64,000 nucleotides of DNA. Origin: JAUXEH01 sp965533275. GTDB taxonomy: Bacteria > Acidobacteriota > Aminicenantia > Aminicenantales > Aminicenantaceae. Shown in pieces: positions 1 through 8,317 of this stretch. Where the stretch lies: the NCBI GenBank assembly GCA_965533275.1, contig CBESWG010000005.1, positions 62,001 through 126,000 of the forward strand, given 5' to 3'. Made by a program: the position numbers and the translations under genes. The notes under the pieces were generated by a model, which saw nothing but the letters and a program-made list of their open reading frames with translations, was not told the origin of the DNA and did no database searches. Numbering within the stretch: the first letter of the stretch is position 1; every line of letters starts with the position of its first letter.

Positions 1-2
1 AC

Positions 3-1223
3 TATGTATACGGCCTGGGGTGCCTCGATCGGATCGGCGAGCTCGTGGCGCCTTTTGGTTCCAGAGCCCTGCTCATCACAAGCCTGGACCGCCGCGACCC
101 GAACAGCTATGCCGCCATCGTCGATTCACTCGGCAAGGCCGGCATCGAGGTCGTGGGGCAGACGGCGTCCGCCCGTCCCAACACCCCTCGCGAGGACGTG
201 CTGCGTATGCGGCAGGCCGTGGAGGAGTCGCAGCCGGACTTTGTGCTGGCCGCCTCCGGCGGATCCGGGATCGATGCGGCCAAGGCGGCCGTGGTCCTCG
301 CCGACTTGGGCGGGGAATTCGACGACTACTTCGGCACGGGCAGGGTGACGGAGAAGCTCCGGGATTCGGGATTCAAGATGCGCCCCTGCATCGGGCTCCA
401 GACCGCATCGGGCTCCTCGGCCCATCTCACCAAATACTCCAACATCACAGACCTGACCGCCCACCAGAAAAAACTCATCGTGGATGATGCCATCATCCCC
501 CCGCGCTGCCTTTTCGACTACAGCCTGACGGCATCCATGTCATCCGACTTCACCCTGGACGGGGCCTTCGACGGGATCTCGCACTGCCTGGAAGTCTATT
601 ACGGGGCCCCGCCGGAGATCATCGACCTGGCGGAGGACATCGCCCTCTCCGGGATGGATCTAACCCTGGCATATCTGGAAAGGTCGCTTGTCGCACCGGG
701 CGACCAGGAAGCCCGAGAGGCGCTGGGCCTGGCCGCCGACCTGGGCGGCTATGCGGTCATGGTGGGCGGGACCAACGGCGGCCACCTGACGAGTTTCTCT
801 CTGGTGGACATCCTCAGCCACGGCCGGGCCTGCGCCATCATGAATCCCTACTACACAGTGTTTTTTGCCCCTGCCATCCAGAGGCACCTGAAAAATCTGG
901 CAGAGCTCCTGCTCCGCCATGACCTGGTAGCGAGCGGCATTGCCTCCCTGTCCGGGCGCGAACTGGGGGAAGCCGTAGCGCAGGGGCTGATGGCCTTCAG
1001 CCGCAGGGTCGGCTATCCCACCCACCTGCGAGAGGTCCCTGGGATGACCGAGGCACACCTCGCGAGGGCCCTGGAAGCGGCCAAGAATCCCCAGCTCGAA
1101 ATGAAGCTCAAGAACATGCCGGTCCCGCTCTCGGCGAAGCTGGTGGACGAGTACATGGGCCCGATCCTGAAGGCGGCCTACGCAAAGGACCTCTCCATGA
1201 TACGATCCATGGACTCGGTGTGA
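3..1223 (+). CDS. Iron-containing alcohol dehydrogenase, 5' end cut by window edge
   Basis: The protein belongs to the group III iron-dependent alcohol dehydrogenases, which reduce aldehydes or ketones with NAD(P)H. The frame stays open to the first base and reads YVYGLGCLDRIGELV before a GTG at 45, which matches the usual N-terminus of the family, so the true start lies left of the window. The glycine-rich nucleotide site GGSGIDAAKAA is present. Likely metal ligands are D and H in FDGISHCLE, H in GGHLTS and H in SHGRACAIMNP. The gene ends in a GTGA overlap with the LarA-like gene, so the two are translationally coupled. The substrate is not predictable from the sequence. Confidence 0.88.
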   Translation, partial: YVYGLGCLDRIGELVAPFGSRALLITSLDRRDPNSYAAIVDSLGKAGIEVVGQTASARPNTPREDVLRMRQAVEESQPDFVLAASGGSGIDAAKAAVVLADLGGEFDDYFGTGRVTEKLRDSGFKMRPCIGLQTASGSSAHLTKYSNITDLTAHQKKLIVDDAIIPPRCLFDYSLTASMSSDFTLDGAFDGISHCLEVYYGAPPEIIDLAEDIALSGMDLTLAYLERSLVAPGDQEAREALGLAADLGGYAVMVGGTNGGHLTSFSLVDILSHGRACAIMNPYYTVFFAPAIQRHLKNLAELLLRHDLVASGIASLSGRELGEAVAQGLMAFSRRVGYPTHLREVPGMTEAHLARALEAAKNPQLEMKLKNMPVPLSAKLVDEYMGPILKAAYAKDLSMIRSMDSV

Positions 1224-2599
1224 AGATGGGCTCATCCCGGGAGATCGTCTTCGATTTCGGGCGGCTCGAGATCCCTGTCCAGATCCCCGAGTATTCGGAG
1301 GTCCTGGCCATGGGAAACGCCGAAGCTCTGCCCCACCCGGCGCAGGCCGTCCTGCAGGCCCTGCAGGATCCGGTCGGAGCTCCCCCCCTCGCCCGGCTCA
1401 TCGAGGACAAATTGGCTGTCAAGCCGGACGCCACCGCAGTGGTGGTGATATCCGACGACACGCGCCCCGTGCCCTACACCGGGGAAGACGGGATACTTTT
1501 CCCCCTGATCAATGGTTTGATCGAAGCCGGCCTCGTCCCGGACAACATCCGGCTGCTGGTGGCCACGGGGACCCACCATGCCATGAGCGAGGACTCCCTG
1601 CGGGCCTTCCTGGATCCGCGCATCTTCTCCCTCGGGATCCCCATCCACAACCATGACTGCCGTGATCCTCACAAACTTGTATGCGTTGGCAGCACAGAGT
1701 TCGGCGGGGACATACTCATCAACCGATCGTACATGGAGAGCGATATCAGGATCCTGACGGGCCTCGTCGAGAGCCATTTCATGGCCGGCGTCTCAGGGGG
1801 CCGCAAGTCGATCTGCCCCGGGCTCCTGGCCGAGCGATCCATCCATATCCTGCACGCGGGCCCGATCCTCTCCTCCCCTATGGCTGTTGACCTGGTCCTG
1901 GAGGGAAACCCGGTGCACGAGGAGGCTCTGTCCGTGGCCCGCATGGCCGGCTGCGACATGATCGTCAATGTCACCCTGGATTCGGCCTACCGGACGACAG
2001 GTGTGTTCGCCGGCGACATGGAGGCGGCCCACATTGCGGCCTTCGACACACTCCGCTCCTATGCCGGCATCCCCGTAAAACGGAAATACGACCTGGTCAT
2101 CACACACGGAGGATTCGTCGGGATCAATCACTATCAGGCAGCAAAAGGTGCCCTGGTGTGCGTTCCCCTGTTGGAGCCGGGCGGGGCCTGCATCCTGGCA
2201 GGCAGCCACCCAGACAGCGATCCCATCGGAAATCCCACGTACAAGTCCATGATGCGGCTCCTGGGAGAGATCGGGCCCTACGAGTATCTACAGGCCATCC
2301 TCGACCCGGACTGGGTATTCGTCCCGGATCAATGGGAGGCCCAGATGTGGTCCCGGTTGTTTCAGATCACGCCTCCCGAGAACCTGATCTACTGCACGCT
2401 CGACATCGACCCGGACGACTTCCAATGGCTGCCCGGGACCGATGCCCGAACCCTGGTCCCCCACGCCGCTGACCTGGGAGCGCTCCTCCAGGGATCGATC
2501 GACACAGCGGTCCGGAAGTTGACGGCCCGCCTGGGACACCCCCCCTCGATCGCGGTCCTCCCCGACGGGCCCTACGGCATCCCTCTCACGATCCGATAG
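1220..2599 (+). CDS. LarA-family nickel-pincer (lactate racemase-like) enzyme
   Basis: LarA enzymes racemise or epimerise 2-hydroxyacids using a pyridinium-thioamide nickel pincer cofactor. Visible landmarks are DDTRPVP at residues 79-85, TGTHH at 116-120, ESH with His186, GGRKSICPG with Lys196 (the expected cofactor attachment site) and HILHAG with His212 (nickel ligand). At 459 residues it is somewhat longer than the roughly 425 of characterised LarA. The GTG start at 1220 overlaps the dehydrogenase stop as GTGA; an ATG at 1226 is an alternative. The cofactor genes larB, larC and larE are not in the window. Pairing with an alcohol dehydrogenase suggests a hydroxyacid or sugar-alcohol substrate rather than lactate, but that is inference. 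Confidence 0.85.
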   Translation: MKMGSSREIVFDFGRLEIPVQIPEYSEVLAMGNAEALPHPAQAVLQALQDPVGAPPLARLIEDKLAVKPDATAVVVISDDTRPVPYTGEDGILFPLINGLIEAGLVPDNIRLLVATGTHHAMSEDSLRAFLDPRIFSLGIPIHNHDCRDPHKLVCVGSTEFGGDILINRSYMESDIRILTGLVESHFMAGVSGGRKSICPGLLAERSIHILHAGPILSSPMAVDLVLEGNPVHEEALSVARMAGCDMIVNVTLDSAYRTTGVFAGDMEAAHIAAFDTLRSYAGIPVKRKYDLVITHGGFVGINHYQAAKGALVCVPLLEPGGACILAGSHPDSDPIGNPTYKSMMRLLGEIGPYEYLQAILDPDWVFVPDQWEAQMWSRLFQITPPENLIYCTLDIDPDDFQWLPGTDARTLVPHAADLGALLQGSIDTAVRKLTARLGHPPSIAVLPDGPYGIPLTIR

Positions 2600-2637
2600 G
2601 GACCACATATAGAGGCATCCAGTCCCCTCAGGCCGTG

Positions 2638-2666
2638 TTGACGTGTTCCCTGCTTTTTATTAGGAT
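2638..2666 (+). promoter_or_regulatory. Sigma-70-like promoter for the DUF6305-like gene
   Basis: TTGACG (2638-2643) and TAGGAT (2661-2666) are separated by 17 bp, 43 bp upstream of the start codon at 2709. The fit is 5/6 at -35 and 4/6 at -10. Prediction by eye only. Confidence 0.45.
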
Positions 2667-2708
2667 AGGGAAAGCGATCCGAATATTCCAACAGCACAAG
2701 GACAGGCA

Positions 2709-3347
2709 ATGAAAAAAACCACATTCTGCATCATCTTTTCCCTTGCATTCCTGATCTCAGGCGGAGGACATCTACTGGCCGCCACCCAGAGTGACACGCC
2801 CCAGTCACAGCTCCCGGTGTTGATCACTGCCTGCGGGCAAAGCCCGGATTCGAGCCTGATCAAAGCCATCTTCATGCGCGCCAAACTCGAGCACCCGACT
2901 CCGGCCTACGAATTGATCCTGGAGGCCACGCCGGAGGACCTCAAAGCGGCTGCCGATGCCGGGAGGCCGTTCAAGTCCATGATGATCATCATGGGAGCCA
3001 GCCTCAAAGGCATGGGCGCGGCAGGCATCTCCATCGATGACGAGATGGAGAGGACGGAGAAGCTGGTGGAGGCGGCCCGCAGTCAGGGAGTAACTATCAT
3101 TGGTGTTCACATAGGCGGCATGAAACGCCGGGCACAGGGAGCCGACCCCGGAGATAACACGGACGAGCTCAGCATCGATGCGGTGGCTCCCAATTCCGAC
3201 TTCCTGATCATCAATAAGGAAGGCAATGCAGACGGCCGTTTCACCACCATCGCCAATGAAAAACAGATGGCCATCCTGACGGTCGCCAAGAACCTCGACC
3301 TCCTGGAGATCGTCAAGCAGATCTACGGACAAAAATATCCCCAATGA
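2709..3347 (+). CDS. Exported protein resembling DUF6305
   Basis: The 212-residue product starts with a Sec signal peptide (MKK, then a hydrophobic stretch ending near LLAA, residues 1-25). The mature part begins with PVLITACGQSPDSSLIKAIF, a pattern I associate with DUF6305 proteins of unknown function. The remainder has alternating alpha/beta segments (SMMIIMGASLKGMGAAG, VTIIGVHIGG, SDFLIINKEGN) suggesting a Rossmann-like fold. It would act in the periplasm. It follows the LarA-like gene by about 110 bp and has its own promoter candidate, so it may be only loosely linked to that operon. No catalytic function can be assigned. Confidence 0.75.
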   Translation: MKKTTFCIIFSLAFLISGGGHLLAATQSDTPQSQLPVLITACGQSPDSSLIKAIFMRAKLEHPTPAYELILEATPEDLKAAADAGRPFKSMMIIMGASLKGMGAAGISIDDEMERTEKLVEAARSQGVTIIGVHIGGMKRRAQGADPGDNTDELSIDAVAPNSDFLIINKEGNADGRFTTIANEKQMAILTVAKNLDLLEIVKQIYGQKYPQ

Positions 3348-3394
3348 TTTTCGGGTTTGTCTGACTAAATATACAGAGAGAGCGAGAAGGGAGA

Positions 3395-3991
3395 ATGGAA
3401 GCCATACTCGAATATCTCACGCTGACCAAGATCATCGGGATATTCCTGTTCCTGGCCTCCCTGTGGCTGCTGCGAATCTTCCTGAAGAACGATCGCCGCA
3501 ACCTGTTCAGGGGGGTGATCCTGTTCCTGTTCTTCCTGCTGGTCATGCTCTATCTCAATCAAAGCGATTCCAAGAAACTGACGCTCGCCGATGTCCGCGA
3601 CACGATCATTCCGGTGCGGGCCATGGAACTGAACTACTGGACCGAACAGGGCAGAGGGAGCGCCTCCCACATCACGACCTACCACTTCGACGACCCGCCC
3701 CCCCGCCTGAGCGTTACACTGGACGATTCTGGACAGCACCTCCACATCTCCGATCCCAAATCCCTCAACAAGGTGCTGCGTACCATAGGCCTCCCTGAGG
3801 TGACCAAGGGAGCGCAAGAACTTGTGACCATCACCGGCTCGCAGCTCCACGCCTCCATGTACCGCTGGGATGACTATGAACTGGGTATTTTAATCGTGTT
3901 GAGGAAGGTCCACCAGAATAGGCAGACTCTGGAGAGCTTCCCCTGCATCGCCAACATCCAGGTCAACAAGATCATGGATATCCCTCGCTAG
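3395..3991 (+). CDS. Membrane-anchored protein of unknown function
   Basis: This 198-residue protein has two hydrophobic segments close together near the N-terminus (about residues 12-29 and 40-55, around IIGIFLFLASLWLLRIFL and GVILFLFFLLVMLYL), followed by a soluble domain of about 140 residues. The domain has no motif I recognise. The start has a good ribosome-binding site (gaagggaga before ATG). It precedes the permease gene on the same strand with a 100-bp gap and may belong to the same transport or peptide-handling unit, which would be inference from position only. Confidence 0.65.
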   Translation: MEAILEYLTLTKIIGIFLFLASLWLLRIFLKNDRRNLFRGVILFLFFLLVMLYLNQSDSKKLTLADVRDTIIPVRAMELNYWTEQGRGSASHITTYHFDDPPPRLSVTLDDSGQHLHISDPKSLNKVLRTIGLPEVTKGAQELVTITGSQLHASMYRWDDYELGILIVLRKVHQNRQTLESFPCIANIQVNKIMDIPR

Positions 3992-4092
3992 CGCCAAGCC
4001 ATCGCTCCCCTCCCCGGGCTTGCCTGCCAAGATGAGCCCGCCACAAAAACCATTGATTTTCTCCGAGACATGCAATACATTAGACGCCTATC

Positions 4093-5394
4093 ATGTCCTC
4101 GATGAGCATGTCCCAATCCACCCAGATCATACTGGCCATCATGGTTGTGACCTACATCGTGGTCAGGCTGTTCAAGGTCTCGACCGAGCTGGCTCTCTTT
4201 TTTGCCGCCATCGCCGGCGCACTGGCCGGCGGAGCCGGGATCCCGGCACGCCACATCGTAGAGGGCGCTTTTACCTACCTGGATATCATCCTCATCTTTG
4301 TGACAGCCACTCTGTTCATGAACCTCCTGAAGGAATCCGGGGGGATCGCCTTTGTGGTACGGGGTATCCTGACCCGGTTTCACAGGCACAGGTCCGTGCT
4401 GTTCGTGCTCATCACACTGCTCCTGCTCATACCAGGCGCGCTGACCGGAGCCGGCAGCGTCACTGTGCTGATCACCGGGGGGATGATCGCGGTCGTACTC
4501 CACTACATGGGGATCGAGAAACCGAGGGCCGCGGCCATCATCTTCATCCTGGCTGGATTGAGCGCGGCCGCGCCTCCCGTGAGCCTGTGGGCCATGCTGA
4601 CCGCGGCCGGTGTCAACATGCCCTATGTCGGCTTCTTCCTCCCCCTTTTAGTGCCCTGTGTGGTGCTGGCCCTGCTCACCATCTTCATCTTGGGATGGAA
4701 GGGGCAGCCGGTCGACCTTAAGAAGGCCCTGGAGGAGCTTCCGAAGGCGCCCGCCAGGATGAACTGGCTCAAGGTTTTTCTGCCCTTTCTGATGTTTTTC
4801 GCCCTGGTCCTGGCCGGCCGGATCTGGCCCCATTCCCTCCCCATCATCGGGCTTCCCATGATGTTCATGGCAGCCGCGGCTGTGACCCTGCTGCTGTCTC
4901 CGATCAAGCTCGAGTTCCTGAAGGTCTCGCGTGAGACCATCCACCAGCTCCTGCCCCTCATCGGGACCCTGACCTGCGTGGGGATCCTGGTCCAGATCAT
5001 GACCCTGACCGGGGTACGTGGGCTGATCGCGATCACCATTGTCACCCTCCCCCTGACTGTAGTCTTCCTCTCTTTGTCCGTGGTACTGCCTGTTTCAGAA
5101 GCCGTGTTGATGTGGGGAGCCGCCCCTGTCTTGGGAGTGCCCCTGGTCCTGCTCTTCAACACCATAGGGCTCAATCCGATCGTGGCACTGGCCGGCATGA
5201 GCGTCATCTGGCCGCTGGGTGATGCGCTCCCTCCCACGGCCATCATCGGAAGGCTGACCAAGGACACCGTGGGCATGAAAGAATCCTACGGCCGCATGCT
5301 GGCCTACTGCCTGATCCCGGCCGTTCTCATCATCTTGACCGGAACGTTGATGGTCCTCTTCAGCAAGGAGCTTTCATTTCTAACCCTGCTGTGA
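4093..5394 (+). CDS. DctM/ion-transporter-superfamily permease
   Basis: The 433-residue protein consists of about 11-12 hydrophobic segments interrupted by a short charged loop (around residues 205-225), as in TRAP large-permease (DctM) and related ion-transporter-superfamily carriers. Paired re-entrant-like segments are visible (GALTGAGSVTVLITGGM and LGDALPPTAIIG), the second typical of this superfamily. No TRAP binding protein (DctP) or small DctQ subunit is nearby, but a 49-residue two-helix protein follows directly. The likely cargo is an organic anion or peptide-derived product, given the metallopeptidase downstream. The exact family and substrate are uncertain. Confidence 0.72.
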   Translation: MSSMSMSQSTQIILAIMVVTYIVVRLFKVSTELALFFAAIAGALAGGAGIPARHIVEGAFTYLDIILIFVTATLFMNLLKESGGIAFVVRGILTRFHRHRSVLFVLITLLLLIPGALTGAGSVTVLITGGMIAVVLHYMGIEKPRAAAIIFILAGLSAAAPPVSLWAMLTAAGVNMPYVGFFLPLLVPCVVLALLTIFILGWKGQPVDLKKALEELPKAPARMNWLKVFLPFLMFFALVLAGRIWPHSLPIIGLPMMFMAAAAVTLLLSPIKLEFLKVSRETIHQLLPLIGTLTCVGILVQIMTLTGVRGLIAITIVTLPLTVVFLSLSVVLPVSEAVLMWGAAPVLGVPLVLLFNTIGLNPIVALAGMSVIWPLGDALPPTAIIGRLTKDTVGMKESYGRMLAYCLIPAVLIILTGTLMVLFSKELSFLTLL

Positions 5395-5444
5395 TGAAGG
5401 CATAGATATGGGAAAAATATTCGTCTGAGGGAGAAACAACAGCG

Positions 5445-5594
5445 ATGATCATCACCATCCTATATTACGCGCTGATCGGTTTTGTCGCAGCCCTGATCCT
5501 CTGGAATCTGTTCAGGAGCCGGAAGTGGCAGGATGAACTGCTCTATGTCATCATCCTCATGCCCTTCATCCTGCGCCTGCTGCGGCTGAAGTGA
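5445..5594 (+). CDS. 49-residue two-helix membrane protein
   Basis: ATG at 5445 to TGA at 5592-5594 encodes 49 residues with two hydrophobic segments, ILYYALIGFVAALILW and LLYVIILMPFILRLL, separated by the charged turn RSRKWQDE. A purine-rich stretch (gagggagaaa) sits upstream. The stop overlaps a GTG start of the next gene as GTGA, the same coupling style used elsewhere here, which supports it being translated. Its place directly after a DctM-like permease suggests a small membrane subunit, a minimal counterpart of DctQ, but no family match is claimed. Confidence 0.55.
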   Translation: MIITILYYALIGFVAALILWNLFRSRKWQDELLYVIILMPFILRLLRLK

Positions 5595-6775
5595 GGGAGC
5601 GAGCCATGGCCATGGACATACGATCTTTGCGGAAAGCGGCATTCCTGCTGTTGGGCGCCGCCCTCATGCTGTTCGCAGGGCTGAGTTTTTATCAAAGCCG
5701 CCATCTCGAAGAGCCAGTGGTGCTGGGCCCGAGCGTCGCTGAGGTCAAGAAACTGAGCGATTATTTCGCGGGCCTCGAGGGCACGATCAATGACGCCAAC
5801 GTCTATATCCTGGAGGGTCAGATACCGGGTGGCAGCGTACTGATCCTGGGCGGCACCCATCCCGAAGAACCGGCGGGGCGTTTGGCGGCCTGGATCCTGA
5901 CCGAGAACGCGGTCCTTGAGAAGGGGCGCCTGTTCGTGATCCTCTCCGCCAACCGCAGCGGGACGACGGTCACACGCCTGGGTGGGGCCTACCCCCCAGA
6001 CTACAGCATCGAAACACCCTGGGGGGAGCGGGTCTTCCGTATGGGCGATCGCTGGTCCAATCCGCTCGACCAGTGGCCAGATCCCGAGGTCTACATCCAC
6101 TATCCCAGCCGACAGGAACTGGCATACGTAGACATCCGCAACCTCAACCGCACCTGGCCGGGCCGCGCCAACGGGACGCTGACGGAAAAGACCTGTCATG
6201 CGATGATCCTGATGATCAGGGAGGAAAAGATCGACATCGCCATCGACCTCCACGAGGCCGAGCTCCAGTATCCGGTGATCTCCGTCATCGTGGCCCATGA
6301 AAGGGGCCAGGACCTGGCAGCCATGACCTCCATGATGATCTCGGGCATGGAGGATTTCAACCTCGGCATGGAAAACTCACCCTATGCGCTGCGCGGGCTA
6401 TCCCACCGTGAGATCGGGGATCACACGGATGCGATCTCACTCCTTCTGGAAGCGCCAGAACCCATGCTGGACGCAACACGGGGGCGCACGGACAGGAAGC
6501 TGCTGCTGGAGGGCAAAGACGAGTTCTTGGTCAAGGCCGGCGAACATGGCCTGCTCTTCGAGAAGATCGACGAGAACGGCTGGCCCATAGACGTGCGTGT
6601 GGGGCGCCACTGCTCCGCCATACTGCAGATCCTGGAGCTCTGGACGGAGGATCATCCCGAGCGTGGGGTGATCGCCAGCGGAGTCCCGCGCTACGCCGAC
6701 GTGATCGCGAACGGCACCGGCGCCTACCTGCACGACCACCGCAAGGCCGATCCCGCGAAGCTCCGCTTCGAATAG
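5591..6775 (+). CDS. Membrane-anchored M14/AstE-AspA-type zinc carboxypeptidase-like protein
   Basis: A signal anchor covers roughly residues 15-32 (AAFLLLGAALMLFAGLSF). The catalytic domain shows the zinc motif GGTHPEE (HxxE) and the third ligand in DLHEAELQ, as in M14 carboxypeptidases and the succinylglutamate desuccinylase/aspartoacylase family; RNLNRTWPG is the conserved substrate-side segment. The enzyme probably removes an acyl group or terminal amino acid outside the cytoplasmic membrane. The GTG at 5591 gives GTGA coupling to the 49-residue gene; ATG at 5606 or 5612 are alternatives. It forms a three-gene unit with the permease, suggesting cleavage outside the cell and import of the product. 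Confidence 0.75.
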   Translation: MRERAMAMDIRSLRKAAFLLLGAALMLFAGLSFYQSRHLEEPVVLGPSVAEVKKLSDYFAGLEGTINDANVYILEGQIPGGSVLILGGTHPEEPAGRLAAWILTENAVLEKGRLFVILSANRSGTTVTRLGGAYPPDYSIETPWGERVFRMGDRWSNPLDQWPDPEVYIHYPSRQELAYVDIRNLNRTWPGRANGTLTEKTCHAMILMIREEKIDIAIDLHEAELQYPVISVIVAHERGQDLAAMTSMMISGMEDFNLGMENSPYALRGLSHREIGDHTDAISLLLEAPEPMLDATRGRTDRKLLLEGKDEFLVKAGEHGLLFEKIDENGWPIDVRVGRHCSAILQILELWTEDHPERGVIASGVPRYADVIANGTGAYLHDHRKADPAKLRFE

Positions 6776-6780
6776 CCCAA

Positions 6781-6882
6781 CCTGCGGCGCTCCTGGCCCT
6801 GGCCGTCTCCCTGATCACGGTCAGCTTCCAATCCGTCCGGGCCGCCCTGGCAGAACCGGTGAACTCCCTGCGCTACGAATAG
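6781..6882 (+). pseudogene. Relic of an FtsX/MacB-type ABC permease C-terminus
   Basis: Between the M14-like stop and the transporter gene on the other strand, one frame reads PAALLALAVSLITVSF followed by QSVRAALAEPVNSLRYE and a TAG. This is the hallmark last membrane helix and tail of FtsX-like permeases (typically ...VSFQ..RAALANPV..LRYE). There is no start codon or upstream permease sequence in this frame; the preceding bases are the end of the M14-like gene. I read it as the surviving 3' end of a deleted permease. Such permeases are very numerous in Acidobacteria. Confidence 0.6.
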
Positions 6883-6948
6883 AGAGATTCAGATCCAGGA
6901 TCACATGCTCTGGGAAGCACTACTGAAGAATCCGCGCCGTGAACCGTC

Positions 6949-8286
6949 TCAGAACACAGACTCGACGAACCAGTTGAGGCCCACGATCAATATGGCGACG
7001 GGAACGGCCACACGCAGCCACCAGAAAAGCCACTTGGGGAAGGGGCGCTCGCTCCCAGCCGACAGCTCCTTCAGCGCCGCGGCCCGACGGAAGCACCAGG
7101 CCGCGGTGAGTACGGCCAGCAGCGAACCCAGAGCCTGCATGCCCGATCCGAAGGTGAGGTCCCAGGGGATGAAGATCCTGTAGTTGATCATGGGGGGCAG
7201 GGCCAGCACAAACACGATGACACAGGCCAGGACCACGGCTTTCTTGCGTGTCAGCCGGGTGTTGTCCACGAGCCCGCCGACCAGCACCTCGAAGGCGGCC
7301 ACATCCGAGAGGAAGGCGGCCCCGAACAGGCCTACGAAAAACAGCAGGCCAAAGAGCCAGCCGGCCGGCATCTGTTCGAACGTCCGCGGCAGGGTCGTGA
7401 AGATCAGCCCCGGCCCGGAAGCAGGTTCTAGCCCGAAAGCGAACACGGCCGGGAAGATGGCGAAGCCGGCCAGGATCCCGGCCAGGGAAGCGCTGACGCC
7501 GGTATAGACAGCGTTGCGAGGGATGGGGACGCTGCGATCCATATAGGAACCATAGATGACCATGAAGGTGCCCCCCAGCGACAGAGAGAAGAATGCCATG
7601 CCAAGGGCGGCGGCCATGACACCGGGCGTGAGGTCGTGGAAGCGGAAGCTACCGATATACCACTTGACTCCCTCTGCCGCGCCGGGGAGTGTCAGCGAGC
7701 GCACGATGAGGATGATCAGGATGAGGAACAGGGCAGGCACGATCAGTTTGCTCGCCCGCTCGATCCCCCTGCGCAGCCCCTTTACCAGGATCAGGCCGCA
7801 GGCCCCGATGACCAGGGCGGTCATGAGCATCTGCCGGCCGAATGAGGCAGCATTGAAACCGGATTCAGGCGGCAGGATTGCGCCCGGATCGAAGTCTATG
7901 CCCAGGGGCCTGACCGCCTGTGCCAGGGCGTGGAAGCCCACCCAGCCCAGTGCATTGGAGTAGTAGCCCGTGGCAAAAAAGACGATGCCGAACAGGAAGC
8001 CGCCGACATATTTCCCCCAGGGAAAGCCTCCCCGCTCGAAGGCCCCCAAGGTGCCGCGCCCCGTGAAGCGGCCCAGGGACCATTCCGCCATGAGTGCGGG
8101 GATGCCGATGAAGAACATGACCGCAAGATAGAATAAAACGAAGGCTGCGCCTCCGAACCGGCCGGCCATGTACGGGAAGCGCCAGATGGCACCCAGGCCG
8201 ACGGCGGCCCCGATCATGGTCATGAGCAGGCCGAAGCGGGAGGCGAATGTTTCGCGGCCGGGCTGCTCTTGGGGATCGCTGTTCAT
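6949..8286 (-). CDS. Sodium-dependent neurotransmitter-type (NSS/SNF) amino-acid symporter
   Basis: The 445-residue membrane protein begins with FASRFGLLMTMIGAAVGLG and AIWRFPYMAGRFGG, the sodium- and substrate-binding first helix of NSS carriers such as LeuT, TnaT and Tyt1. About 11-12 helices can be counted, with a helix-6-like unwound region near SLSLGGTFMVIYGSYM. It imports an amino acid with sodium. It is the last gene of a minus-strand unit after the AOR gene (31-bp gap), which suggests that the imported amino acid feeds the oxidation pathway. Bacterial relatives often carry aromatic or hydrophobic amino acids; the substrate here is not proven. Confidence 0.9.
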   Translation of the reverse strand: MNSDPQEQPGRETFASRFGLLMTMIGAAVGLGAIWRFPYMAGRFGGAAFVLFYLAVMFFIGIPALMAEWSLGRFTGRGTLGAFERGGFPWGKYVGGFLFGIVFFATGYYSNALGWVGFHALAQAVRPLGIDFDPGAILPPESGFNAASFGRQMLMTALVIGACGLILVKGLRRGIERASKLIVPALFLILIILIVRSLTLPGAAEGVKWYIGSFRFHDLTPGVMAAALGMAFFSLSLGGTFMVIYGSYMDRSVPIPRNAVYTGVSASLAGILAGFAIFPAVFAFGLEPASGPGLIFTTLPRTFEQMPAGWLFGLLFFVGLFGAAFLSDVAAFEVLVGGLVDNTRLTRKKAVVLACVIVFVLALPPMINYRIFIPWDLTFGSGMQALGSLLAVLTAAWCFRRAAALKELSAGSERPFPKWLFWWLRVAVPVAILIVGLNWFVESVF

Positions 8287-8317
8287 GGGATCAACCGGGC
8301 CTGGATCGACGCAGGCT

